Position numbers and translations under genes: made by a program. A stretch of DNA of 64,000 nucleotides from Desulfosarcina sp. (lineage in GTDB: Bacteria > Desulfobacterota > Desulfobacteria > Desulfobacterales > Desulfosarcinaceae), in assembly GCA_014237405.1 (NCBI GenBank), contig JABZFO010000146.1, positions 1 to 64,000 of the forward strand, written 5' to 3'. Shown piece by piece: positions 28,095 to 40,519 of the stretch. The stretch's first letter is position 1, and each line of letters opens with the position of its first letter. The notes under the pieces were generated by a model. That model was not told the origin of the DNA. It searched no databases and saw nothing but the letters and a program-made list of their open reading frames with translations.

Positions 28095-28439
28095 ATGCTG
28101 GAGAATCAGATTGAATTGAAGGAGCAGATTCACGGGCAATAGAATCGGTACAAGGTGTTGATGCCCCAAATTGCGAAAGCCTATGAGGACTTACCCAGCC
28201 AGGCTTACGCAGACGGGGTCATCGACGGCAAGACCAAAAGGCTGATGGCCATGACGGCGGCCACGATCCATGGTTGCCGTGCCTGCATTCTCTACCAGGC
28301 TGATGAAGCGCTTAAGCTCGGCGCCTCGCCAGAGAAGATGCTGGAATGCATCGGTGTCGCCGTGAGTCTGGGGGGCACCATGTCGGAAGGTCAGGCCACG
28401 CGGCTGATCGGCTTTCTGGAAGAAAGAGGCATTATTTAG
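28095..28439 (+). pseudogene. AhpD/carboxymuconolactone decarboxylase-like protein with in-frame amber codon
   Basis: An excellent ribosome site (AAGGAGG) precedes the ATG at 28095. The frame reads MLENQIELKEQIHGQ, then TAG at 28140, then continues as NRYKVLMPQIAKAYEDLP and the AhpD core with the redox pair CRAC at about residue 60 and GVAVSLGGTMSEG. With the TAG read as an amino acid the protein has 114 residues, normal for the family; the phase is kept, so it is a point change such as TGG or CAG to TAG, or readthrough. A shorter product from GTG/ATG at 28155-28163 would keep the CXXC core but has no good ribosome site. Confidence 0.7.
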
Positions 28440-28450
28440 GTAAAATTCAG

Positions 28451-28618
28451 GCTGTCCCGGAAAATTTGTCCGGGGCAGCTTTGAATTCCGAGTTCGGTTT
28501 AGATTATTATAATCGATCGCAGCTGGAAGCTGCGTCAACAATTCCACAATACCGGAATTCCCAATTACTGCCTTGCTTCCTCGGACTTCGGTCCTCCGTC
28601 CTCTGACTTCTGGCTTCA
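28451..28618 (-). repeat. Composite 3' element, copy 3 (minus strand), with terminator
   Basis: Read on the minus strand from the stop of the giant GlmS-like gene: heptads (TCTGAAG CCAGAAG TCAGAGG ACGGAGG ACCGAAG TCCGAGG), then period-8 GGAATTG-type units, hairpin GCAGCT-TCC-AGCTGC (28533-28519), then an 11-bp stem GCTGCCCCGGA/TCCGGGACAGC (28479-28451). The last hairpin can also terminate the AhpD-like gene from the other side (CTTTG follows). Confidence 0.8.
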
Positions 28619-31600
28619 GATTCGGCGTGCCACCATCTCTTCGGCCAGCTTTTCCGCCGAACGGCCGAACAAGTCGTCCACGGCCACATCGTCCAGGTAG
28701 TCGTCGGCCCAGGGAACACTGTTCTCCTGGACGATGTTTTTGATGTGCTCGCATTTCCCGCCCAGCGCCTTGATTTTCTTCTCCAGCGGTATGGCTTCCT
28801 TAAACGCGATGTTCAGCAGCAGCAGATAGCGGATGCGGCTGCCGTCCGTGGGATCATCGGATGTGGCCGGAATCACAACGATGCTGCGCCCGTCTTTTCT
28901 CCCCTTGCCGATATAGATGTTACCCTGGCGCACGATGATGCGTTTGGTGCCTTTCAGGACAGGGTCTGTCTCCACACGCGAGGACAACTGGGCCAGGATG
29001 CCCGTTTTTTTCAGGATGGCAATGGTGGTCTGATCCGTGGGATCGCCCAGCAGGCCCAGGCCATCGATGCGGTATAGAATGCTGCCCGCGACGTGATCGA
29101 TAACACCCTGGATGTTTTTCATGACGATGACGTTGCGGTTGACCACTTGAGCGATGTCCAGATCGTGGTCGCCCAGGGTGTCGAAGAGGATGCCCTCAAC
29201 CCGTTCGCTGATTCGGCTGGTTCCCACGGTGACGGTTTTGGCTTGGTGTTTGATGGCGTCCACCGGGCGGGACATGAGGTTGATGGATTCTCCCAGCACG
29301 CGGAACAGGGCGTTGAGCACATTTTTGGCCGTGCCCTTGAGGCCGAAATCCATCTCGAAATCGGTCAACGGCAGCCGGCCCGAAAGATATTTGAACAGCA
29401 GGGTGAGATCCGACGCATGGGTGATGGCCGTGGGGAACCGGTTAGCCTTGCGTTTGTTTCGAAAGGCCTGATAGAAGCCGGCAATTTTCTCTCTGAAGGA
29501 CTTTTCCAGAATTACCTCGTAGACATCCAGGCCCTGTTCGGCAAGGTCGTCCAGGGTATTGCGGATGGATTCACGGACGTCGTGGAGGAATCGGGAGCCT
29601 TCATGTATGGCCAGGGCGGCGTGGTAGCCCCAGATGTGACCCACCAGCGTGTTGAGAATGGGCGCAAACTGGGGGCTCACCTGGGGAACGTGAAAGACGT
29701 CTTCGGCATAGGGCCCGAAGCGCTCCTCACCCTCGTCGGTGATGACCACTGGGGCGGCCTTGTGTGCTTTGAAGATGGCGGTGTCCTTGATGATGTCCCC
29801 GATGACGGTGCCCTTGGACCCGGCGGCGCAAACGATGATCAGCGGCTCGGAGGAGAGGTCGATGTGCTTCTTGTCCTCCACAAAATCCGAGGAGATGGTT
29901 TTGTAGCACAGTTCGCTGAGCTTGATGCGGATCTCGTCAGCCGAGGACTTGTTGGGACCGCTGCCCACGGCGGCCCAGTAAGTCTTGGTGGCCGCCAGAC
30001 GCCGGGCCGAAGCCTGGATTTGCTCTCCCATGGCCAGAACGGTGCGCATGTGATCGGGGATCCGGAGCAGCTCCGCGATCTGGTCCGAGAGGAATTCGGT
30101 GGACCGTCGACCCTTAATACTCGCCACTTTCAGGCTCAGCAGGGCCCCGGCGACGATCTGTGAGTAAAAGGCCTTGGTGGAGGCCACGCTCATTTCGATA
30201 TCCCTGCCGCTGGAGGTATACAATACGCCGTCCACCTTGAAGGTGATGTCCGAGTCCCGCCGGTTCACGATTGCCAGGGTGTGGGCGCCACGGGCCTTGA
30301 CCATGTCCACGGTGCGGTTGGTGTCGGTGGTGGTTCCCGACTGGCTGATGGCAACGACCAGGGTGTCGGCCATGCTGGCGTCGTCGTCCCCTTCGTTCAA
30401 TTCGAATCCGCTGAGTTCCGAGGCCTTGAGGGCGCGAAGCTGAATGGCGGGATCGGCCAGATAGGATTTCAGGATGTCGGCACAGGCCTGGGCGGCCACA
30501 CCCGCAGTGCCCTGTCCCACGAAAAAGACGCGCCGAATTCGATCTTCGGTGAAGGCTGCCTCCAGCGAGCGGGGAAAGAGCCGTTCGTCAAGATGGATGA
30601 CATAATGCTGGCCGTCGCCGTTGTCGACAATCTTCCAGCGATTGAGCAGGGTACGTTCCACCGACAGGGGTGCTTCGGAAATCTCCTTTAAAAAATAGTG
30701 GGGAAAGTCCTGGCGATCGATATCCCTTGAGGTGATCTCCGTGTGTTTGACGTCTTCGTCGGTGAGTTGGATGGGGGTGCCGTCGTAGTACATGGCGGTA
30801 ACACCGGCAAGTCCCCCAGAGGAGCGCTGATCCAGAATGAAGATCTGGCCCTGTGTTTTTCCGATCTTCCCGTCCACCACCTTTTCGCCGTTCATCTTCA
30901 AGAAATGGTGTGTCTCTTCGATGAACCCGTACACCTCGGAAGCCGGCATGTAGTGATCTTCGGCCAGTCCCACGAAGACGGCCTGGCCGCTGCCCTTTTG
31001 GGCCAGGAAGAACTTTCCCGGGGCCAGGTCGGTATGCATGGCGATGGCGTGGGAACCCTTAAAATTGCTCACCGCCAGCCGGAAGGCCTCGGCCACGTCG
31101 ACGCCGGTTCCCAGGTAGTGCTCGATCTGCAGCGGGATGATCTTGGTGTCTGTGGTGATCGACTCGGGAATGGTGCACCCGGACGCTTCCATTGCCGCTT
31201 TGAGTTCCAGGTAGTTGTCGATGTCGCCGTTGAGGCAGGCGTGGATGATGGGGCGGTCCTTCAAGGTGGCGCCGGTCACGGTATTGTCTACCGGATGGCA
31301 GTTGGGTTCGGTGATGGCGCCCACCGATGCCCACCGCGTGTGGGACGATACCGTGTGAAAGGTGTGGGGCACAGCGGCGATTTGCTGCAGGATCTTGTCC
31401 TGTTGGATCTGCTGGCGCAGGAACCGGATATTATCCCCCAGGCTGCCGATTTCGGCGGCGATCTTATAGACCACGGTGAGGGCCACGATCGGCTGACCTT
31501 CGTTTGTGGTCGACCGGTTCAGACTGATGCTGGTGTTTCCCAGCACGTCACTCGCCATGCGGCGTTCGAAGTTTGTGGTGAGACCCTTGTCGTCCAATTC

Positions 31601-32392
31601 TGCTGAAAGTGTTTCGTACGCGTCAGCTGGCAGGATAAACAAAATGGAGATGCCCGCCGAATCCCGGCCCCGTACCTCAAGCCGGTCAATGCTGTTGAGT
31701 ACGGCGTTGATCTGCCGGAAAAGGGCGATGCAGCTGTCGGGGCCATGGTCGGAACGGCCGGGCATCAGCGACTGGATTCGCCCGATGTTGCCGGCCAGTT
31801 CCACATCCAGACACCAGATCATGTCCTTGAGCGCTTCGATGCGTGTGGAGATGACATCCACCGCCTGGGTTTCAAGATTGCCCAACTGTCTGGCCAACAG
31901 CGCCTGCTCCCGTTCCAGAATCTTCGACAGTCGGCCAGACAGATCGGCCAGCGCCTTCTGGGCGGCTGGATTCTTGAACAGGGAGAGGAACGGCACCTCC
32001 TGCTTGAGGAACCGTATTTTTCCCAGCAGGGTGTCCAGGGCTTCCTGTCCCCCCAGGAACCCGCCGACGATAGCTTCCGTTTGCTGCAATTGGGATTCCA
32101 GTCCGGACGTATCAGCGGTGTCGACGAGAGTAGCTAATGGGGAAAGATCCATGGCTGTTTCCCGGCCCGCTCTTCCCTTGACCGCGATGATGCCGGCCAG
32201 GCCGCAGCACAGCCGGTTGGTGGAGCAGGGGAACAGGATCACCGCCGGCCCGGACACCGATGCGGGATGACGCCCCCAATGGATGACCGGCAATCGTGAA
32301 ATCCGGCGTCGTATCTTTCGAGTCAGATGAGACATGTGGTGAACGGTGCGAACGGCATGCCTGGCCACTGTGGCGATAAGGTCATGTTTCAT
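28616..32392 (-). CDS. Giant GlmS-like protein: glutamine amidotransferase plus SIS domains, 1258 aa
   Basis: The order of motifs is that of glucosamine-6-phosphate synthase but greatly enlarged. A class II amidotransferase start CGLAGI is at residue 63, behind 62 residues that would have to be removed to free the Cys. Then come about 155 helical residues not found in GlmS, RGRDSAG at 241, SSHTRWASVG at about 349, two SIS sugar-phosphate domains (VFFVGQGTAGVAAQAC, ISQSGTTTDTNRTVD, SVASTKAFYSQ; WAAVGSGPNKSSADE) and a C-terminal extension of about 300 residues. AAGGA precedes the ATG. It follows kdnB by 10 bases. Substrate unknown; GlmS-type chemistry is inferred. Confidence 0.75.
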   Translation of the reverse strand: MKHDLIATVARHAVRTVHHMSHLTRKIRRRISRLPVIHWGRHPASVSGPAVILFPCSTNRLCCGLAGIIAVKGRAGRETAMDLSPLATLVDTADTSGLESQLQQTEAIVGGFLGGQEALDTLLGKIRFLKQEVPFLSLFKNPAAQKALADLSGRLSKILEREQALLARQLGNLETQAVDVISTRIEALKDMIWCLDVELAGNIGRIQSLMPGRSDHGPDSCIALFRQINAVLNSIDRLEVRGRDSAGISILFILPADAYETLSAELDDKGLTTNFERRMASDVLGNTSISLNRSTTNEGQPIVALTVVYKIAAEIGSLGDNIRFLRQQIQQDKILQQIAAVPHTFHTVSSHTRWASVGAITEPNCHPVDNTVTGATLKDRPIIHACLNGDIDNYLELKAAMEASGCTIPESITTDTKIIPLQIEHYLGTGVDVAEAFRLAVSNFKGSHAIAMHTDLAPGKFFLAQKGSGQAVFVGLAEDHYMPASEVYGFIEETHHFLKMNGEKVVDGKIGKTQGQIFILDQRSSGGLAGVTAMYYDGTPIQLTDEDVKHTEITSRDIDRQDFPHYFLKEISEAPLSVERTLLNRWKIVDNGDGQHYVIHLDERLFPRSLEAAFTEDRIRRVFFVGQGTAGVAAQACADILKSYLADPAIQLRALKASELSGFELNEGDDDASMADTLVVAISQSGTTTDTNRTVDMVKARGAHTLAIVNRRDSDITFKVDGVLYTSSGRDIEMSVASTKAFYSQIVAGALLSLKVASIKGRRSTEFLSDQIAELLRIPDHMRTVLAMGEQIQASARRLAATKTYWAAVGSGPNKSSADEIRIKLSELCYKTISSDFVEDKKHIDLSSEPLIIVCAAGSKGTVIGDIIKDTAIFKAHKAAPVVITDEGEERFGPYAEDVFHVPQVSPQFAPILNTLVGHIWGYHAALAIHEGSRFLHDVRESIRNTLDDLAEQGLDVYEVILEKSFREKIAGFYQAFRNKRKANRFPTAITHASDLTLLFKYLSGRLPLTDFEMDFGLKGTAKNVLNALFRVLGESINLMSRPVDAIKHQAKTVTVGTSRISERVEGILFDTLGDHDLDIAQVVNRNVIVMKNIQGVIDHVAGSILYRIDGLGLLGDPTDQTTIAILKKTGILAQLSSRVETDPVLKGTKRIIVRQGNIYIGKGRKDGRSIVVIPATSDDPTDGSRIRYLLLLNIAFKEAIPLEKKIKALGGKCEHIKNIVQENSVPWADDYLDDVAVDDLFGRSAEKLAEEMVARRI

Positions 32393-32402
32393 AGCGTTCC
32401 TT

Positions 32403-33539
<1,137 letters not shown>

Positions 33540-33541
33540 TT

Positions 33542-33722
33542 ATAGGGTTCGAGGGGTCAAGGATTCAAGGGTTCAAGGTGGATGAAACCAGGGGGTAAGG
33601 GTGAAGTTTTAGGTGTTAAGAAAATACTGTATCAAAGAGACAACCGACACTTGCACTTATCGTTAAAGCGTGTTGGCCCTCTTTTCCCTTGACCCCTTGA
33701 ATCCTCGAATCCTTTTATCCTG
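33542..33722. repeat. Inverted pair of period-8 tracts between kdnA and kdnB
   Basis: At about 33545-33580 the plus strand has octads of the type GTTCAAGG/ATTCAAGG, and at 33678-33718 the complementary tract (CCTTGAACC-like, CTTGAATCC) runs in the opposite sense, with about 100 bases between. The pair could fold into a long imperfect hairpin within the kdnA-kdnB intercistronic RNA. No gene is seen. Confidence 0.75.
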
Positions 33723-33726
33723 TTAA

Positions 33727-36246
<2,520 letters not shown>

Positions 36247-36273
36247 TGCCGAAAATAAAGCTCCTATGGCCCG

Positions 36274-38196
36274 TCAGCTCAACGGCGTGCCGGGCGTGAC
36301 GGATTTGTCCAGTGTCGCAACGGTGACACCGGCGTCATCTGTTGCCGCAATAAGCATGCCTTTGGACAAAACGCCCATGAGCTTGGCCGGCTTGAGATTG
36401 GCTACAACGATGACCTGTTTGCCCACCAGTTCCTCGGGGGTGTAGCTACCGGCAATGCCGGAGACGATGGTTCGCTTTTCGCCCAGGTCTACCTCCAACT
36501 GAAGCAGCTTTTTGGCCCGGGGAACGGCCTGGGCAGACACCACGGTGGCCACACGCAGGTCGATCTTGGAAAAATCGTCGATGGTGATTTCCGATTTGAT
36601 GGGTTTGTCCATTTTCTGGGATCCGGCCTTTTCCATGGATTGCCGTTGTTTTTTGTCCAGGTCGATGCGGGGAAACAGGGATATGGATTTTCTCAGCTTT
36701 ACACCCGGCTTCAGCCCTCTCCACGAGGTGAGCCGGGCCAGCTTGTAAAAATCGTCATCACCGGCAAGCCCCAGGTGCTTTTGCATATTGGCGGCGGTAT
36801 CGGGCATCACCGGATAGATCAGGCCGGAGATGATACGAAGCCCTTCCAGCAGGTTATAGATCACCGTCTCCAGTTGTTTCCGGGTTGCCTTGTTTTTTGC
36901 CAGCACCCACGGGGCGGTCACGTCCACATACTTGTTCATGTGGGTGATGAACTCCCAAACCGCTGCCAGGCCTTTGTGAAAGGCAAACTCGCCCATGCTG
37001 GCCGTGTAGGTATCGATGGCGGCCCGGGCGTTGCTCTCCAGCCCCAGGTCCATCTCTTTTTCCACATCGGGGTTTGGTTCGGGAACCACGCCGTCGAAAT
37101 ACTTATGGGCCATGGTGAGCACCCGGGAAAAGAGATTGCCCAGGTCGTTGGCCAGGTCCGCGTTGATCCGCTGAACCAGGGCTTCTTCACTGAAGTTGGA
37201 ATCCAGGCCGAACACCATGTCCCGCATGAGAAAAAAGCGGAAGGCGTCCAGGCCGTAAACGTTTTTCATCTCCAGGGGTTCCACCACATTGCCGATGCTC
37301 TTGGACATCTTGCTCTGGTCCACGTTCCAGTACCCGTGGACATTCAGGTGCTGGTAAACGGGGATTCCGGCTGCCTTGAGCATGATGGGCCAGTAAATTC
37401 CGTGGGGCTTGAGGATATCCTTGGCCACGATGTGCTGGGCTACGGGCCAATAGGTTTTGTACAATTCACCATCCGGGTAGCCCAGTGCCGACACATAGTT
37501 GAGCAGGGCGTCAAACCATACGTAGGTCACGTATTCGGGTGCAAAGGGCAGAGTGATGCCCCACTTGATGCGGGATTTGGGCCTGGAGATGCAAAGGTCG
37601 TCCAGCGGTTCACGCAGAAATGCCAGCACTTCGTTGCGGTAGCGTTTGGGACGGATAAAGTCGGGATGCTGCTTGATGTGGTCGATAAGCCATTGCTGAT
37701 AGCGGCTCATCTTGAAAAAATAGTTGGACTCCTTGATGGTTTCCGGCGGGCTTTGGTGATCCGGGCAGCAGCCGTCCACCAGCTCCCGTTCGGTGTAGAA
37801 ACGCTCGCAGCCAAAGCAGTAAAGCCCTTCGTATTCGCTGAAATAGATGTCGCCGGCATCGTAGATGCGCTGGAGGATGGTCTCCACCACGGCCATATGG
37901 GCCGGGTCCGTGGTGCGGATGAAATAATCGTTGGAAATGTTGAGTTCCGGCCACAGTTTCCTGAAAAGGCCGCTGACCTGATCCACGTACTCCCGCGGCG
38001 TCCGATTTTCCTTTTTGGCGGCGCGGACGATTTTGTCCCCATGTTCGTCCGTACCGGTGAGAAAATAGGTCTGGTCGCTGGACATGGTATGAAACCGCCT
38101 GATCACATCCGCTGCAATGGTGGTATAGGCGTGGCCCAGGTGGGGTCGGGCGTTCACATAGTAGATGGGGGTGGTTATATAAAACGGCGAGGCCAT
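36274..38196 (-). CDS. metG: Methionyl-tRNA synthetase
   Basis: A 640-residue MetRS. The class I signatures are intact: the HIGH-type ARPHLGHAY near residue 18 and KMSKSIGNVV at about 295. The zinc-binding insert has CFGCERFY ... CCPDHQS. Residues about 530-640 form the C-terminal Trbp111-like tRNA-binding domain. It charges tRNA-Met. It follows ricT by 3 bases and precedes the PBP by about 27, in a run that starts at holB. Confidence 0.95.
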   Translation of the reverse strand: MASPFYITTPIYYVNARPHLGHAYTTIAADVIRRFHTMSSDQTYFLTGTDEHGDKIVRAAKKENRTPREYVDQVSGLFRKLWPELNISNDYFIRTTDPAHMAVVETILQRIYDAGDIYFSEYEGLYCFGCERFYTERELVDGCCPDHQSPPETIKESNYFFKMSRYQQWLIDHIKQHPDFIRPKRYRNEVLAFLREPLDDLCISRPKSRIKWGITLPFAPEYVTYVWFDALLNYVSALGYPDGELYKTYWPVAQHIVAKDILKPHGIYWPIMLKAAGIPVYQHLNVHGYWNVDQSKMSKSIGNVVEPLEMKNVYGLDAFRFFLMRDMVFGLDSNFSEEALVQRINADLANDLGNLFSRVLTMAHKYFDGVVPEPNPDVEKEMDLGLESNARAAIDTYTASMGEFAFHKGLAAVWEFITHMNKYVDVTAPWVLAKNKATRKQLETVIYNLLEGLRIISGLIYPVMPDTAANMQKHLGLAGDDDFYKLARLTSWRGLKPGVKLRKSISLFPRIDLDKKQRQSMEKAGSQKMDKPIKSEITIDDFSKIDLRVATVVSAQAVPRAKKLLQLEVDLGEKRTIVSGIAGSYTPEELVGKQVIVVANLKPAKLMGVLSKGMLIAATDDAGVTVATLDKSVTPGTPLS

Positions 38197-38199
38197 GGT

Positions 38200-39006
38200 T
38201 TATCCCCTGTCTTTGATAATGTCATCGAGGCTGATCTCTGCTTCCCCGCCTTCTTCCAGTCTCACCGTCAGGCGGTTGCAGATAACGTTGTGGCGGGTTA
38301 CCTTTCCCCGGCCGTTCTTGGTGGTCACGACTTTTCCGATTTTGGGGAAGTCCTGTTTCAGTATCCGGTATGTCTCATTTTCAAAGGTCAGGCAGCACAT
38401 GAGCCTGCCGCACTGGCCCGATATTTTGGTCGGATTCAAGGAGATCCCTTGCTGCTTGGCCATCCGGATGGATACCGGTTCGAACTTTTCCATGAATGAT
38501 GAGCAGCAGAATATACGCCCACAGCGGCCAAGGCCCCCGCACATCTTGGCCTGGTTTCGAATGCCCACCTGTCGCATCTCGATGCGGACCCTGAACTGCT
38601 TGACCAAAATTTTGACCAGCTGCCTGAAGTCCACCCGCCCGTCGGCGGTGAAAAAGAAGGTGAGCCGGCTGGCGTCGAAGGTGCTTTCAACGGAGAACAG
38701 GTTCATCTTCAGCCCAAGCGCCTTGATGCTTTTCAAGCAAAATGCATGGGCCTCACGCTCCAAGGCCATGTTGTGCTCGACCCGGGTCAGGTCCTTTTCA
38801 TTGGCTTTCCGAAAAACCGTTTTCAGCGGCTTGCCTGGTTTGTCAGTCTCCTCGATCAGCTCCGGAGCCGTCTCCACCGTACCGAAACCCAGTCCTTTTT
38901 CCGTTTCAACGATAACCTGGTCGCCTACGTTGAGGACAAAGGCACCGCAGCTGAAGTCATAAATTTTGCCACCGGTTTTGAACCGGATTCCCACTTTTTT
39001 CTTCAT
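38200..39006 (-). CDS. ricT: PSP1-domain protein RicT
   Basis: A 268-residue PSP1 protein. The Cys-rich core is visible: MCGGLGRCGRIFCC and GQCGRLMCCLTFE. In Bacillus the homologue (YaaT/RicT) acts with RicA and RicF in RNA processing and sits beside holB, as here; the function in Desulfobacterota is not established. It follows holB by 11 bases and precedes metG by 3. Confidence 0.88.
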   Translation of the reverse strand: MKKKVGIRFKTGGKIYDFSCGAFVLNVGDQVIVETEKGLGFGTVETAPELIEETDKPGKPLKTVFRKANEKDLTRVEHNMALEREAHAFCLKSIKALGLKMNLFSVESTFDASRLTFFFTADGRVDFRQLVKILVKQFRVRIEMRQVGIRNQAKMCGGLGRCGRIFCCSSFMEKFEPVSIRMAKQQGISLNPTKISGQCGRLMCCLTFENETYRILKQDFPKIGKVVTTKNGRGKVTRHNVICNRLTVRLEEGGEAEISLDDIIKDRG

Positions 39007-39017
39007 GATCAGTTCAA

Positions 39018-40064
39018 TTAATTGTTTCCGAGGCCATAGGCCCCTGCCATTCGAAGGACCATGGCGTCCAGTGTCAATCTCACGTTCGTATTGGATCGCA
39101 GCGCCGTCAAAGCGTGATCTACCGCATTGATCTGTTCGAGCAGCTGCGCCTGGCTGACGTGTTTTGCAGCCGCTGAAAGCGTTTCCAGTCGATCTTGATT
39201 CAAAACGTGTTGCGGGTCACATCTGACGACCAGCATATCCCGTAGCCACATTGTAATGATTTCCAGAGATTCTTCAATAAGATCCTTTTTCTTTACCAAC
39301 ATTTCAGACAAAGCCAGCCAGGTTCGAATCTCCGGTTTGCCGTTATTCGCCGTATGGCTGCCCATTGCCCGGATGATCCAATCCCGGCGGCTCAGCCATC
39401 GGCTGTCGATCAGTGTCCGCGCGCGGGTGTAGCTGCCGCCGCAAAGGGAGGCAACGGTTTCTACGGATTCCGGTTCAATCCCGCCAGCCGCAGTCAGTAG
39501 CCGTTTAATATCTTCCGCACGAAGGGGGAAAAACCGGATGTGCCGGCACCGTGAAACCACCGTGGGCAGCAGGTCGGATGTCTGTCGTGCCGTCAGCACC
39601 AACAGGGTCCGGTCCGGCGGCTCTTCCAGCGCTTTCAGCAGTGCATTGCCCGCTTCCGAATTCATGGTTTGCGCCTCGGACAGGATGACCACCCGTCGGT
39701 CCGTCTCATTGGGCTTCAACGTCAGGATTTGAAGCAGTGTTCGGATCTGGGCGATTTTGATGACCGACGAAAGAGGGGCGACACGGATGATGTCTGGATG
39801 GTAGTTTCCAGCAATCTTTCTGCAGGGGGTACAATCACCGCAGGCATCAATAACATCGAGATGGGGGCTGTGGCGCAGCGCAGATTTCAACGTCAGGCAG
39901 TTGCAGGCCATGGCAAATGCCGTAGCCGTCATTTTTTTCCCTACTCCATCGTCACCGGTAAAGAGCAGCGCGTGGGGCAGTGTCCCGTTGCGAATAAAGG
40001 TCTTGAGCAGCCTGATGGGGTGCTGTTGGCCAACGATGGCGTTAAATCCGGTTGCCGTCGTCAT
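39018..40064 (-). CDS. holB: DNA polymerase III, delta prime subunit
   Basis: A 348-residue clamp-loader subunit. The P-loop is present as GDDGVGKKMTA, and a zinc module has four Cys (CNCLTLK ... CGDCTPC). LSEAQTMNSEAGNALLKALEEPP is the typical box of this AAA+ family. HolB opens the run holB-ricT-metG. It is 99 bases from the HU/IHF-type gene upstream. Confidence 0.9.
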   Translation of the reverse strand: MTTATGFNAIVGQQHPIRLLKTFIRNGTLPHALLFTGDDGVGKKMTATAFAMACNCLTLKSALRHSPHLDVIDACGDCTPCRKIAGNYHPDIIRVAPLSSVIKIAQIRTLLQILTLKPNETDRRVVILSEAQTMNSEAGNALLKALEEPPDRTLLVLTARQTSDLLPTVVSRCRHIRFFPLRAEDIKRLLTAAGGIEPESVETVASLCGGSYTRARTLIDSRWLSRRDWIIRAMGSHTANNGKPEIRTWLALSEMLVKKKDLIEESLEIITMWLRDMLVVRCDPQHVLNQDRLETLSAAAKHVSQAQLLEQINAVDHALTALRSNTNVRLTLDAMVLRMAGAYGLGNN

Positions 40065-40163
40065 TTTCTTTGGATCCCAGGAGGTTGAATCGGCACGGCG
40101 CCTTTATCGACCGGGACCCGTTGCCAAGGGGACTGACCGCCAGGACTGGTGTCTGCATGCCGC

Positions 40164-40439
40164 CTATTGATCCACCCGTTCCTTGAGCTCTTTTCCGGCT
40201 TTGAAAAAAGGAAGCTTTTTGGGTTTGATGGTGACCTTTTCCCCGGTTTTGGGGTTTCTACCCGTATAACTTTTGTACTCTTTCACGAAAAAGCTGCACA
40301 GTCCGCGTATTTCAACTCGTTCTCCATCGGACATGGTGCCAGCCATGCTGTCAAAAAAGATCTGGACCACTTTTGCCGCTTCGGATTTGGATATGTCGGC
40401 CTTGGTCTTCAAAGCGGAGATGAGCTCCAGTTTATTCAT
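40164..40439 (-). CDS. HU/IHF family nucleoid protein
   Basis: A 91-residue DNA-bending protein starting MNKLELISALK at the ATG at 40439, where AAGGAGGATAT precedes. The frame is open 13 codons further but without support. Residues VEIRGLCSFFVKEYKSYTGRNPKTGE make up the beta-arm of the family, and TGRNPKTGEKVTI is the classic motif. It resembles IHF-beta more than HU by its arm sequence, but I cannot decide the subunit. It is probably the first gene of the transcript running through holB. Confidence 0.85.
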   Translation of the reverse strand: MNKLELISALKTKADISKSEAAKVVQIFFDSMAGTMSDGERVEIRGLCSFFVKEYKSYTGRNPKTGEKVTIKPKKLPFFKAGKELKERVDQ

Positions 40440-40519
40440 ATATCCTCCTTGGCCAATCGGTAGTGTATACGGATTCAAAAATGTTTTTATAAAATAGAAC
40501 TTAATAGAAAGTCAAGTAG

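Noticed and set aside
33542..33722. Inverted tracts taken as a transposon
   Set aside because: No coding part, no clear ends and the units are degenerate; better described as short-period repeat tracts.
36640..38499. 619-codon plus-strand frame opposite metG
   Set aside because: Spans metG in antisense and crosses into ricT; no family features and no start signals.
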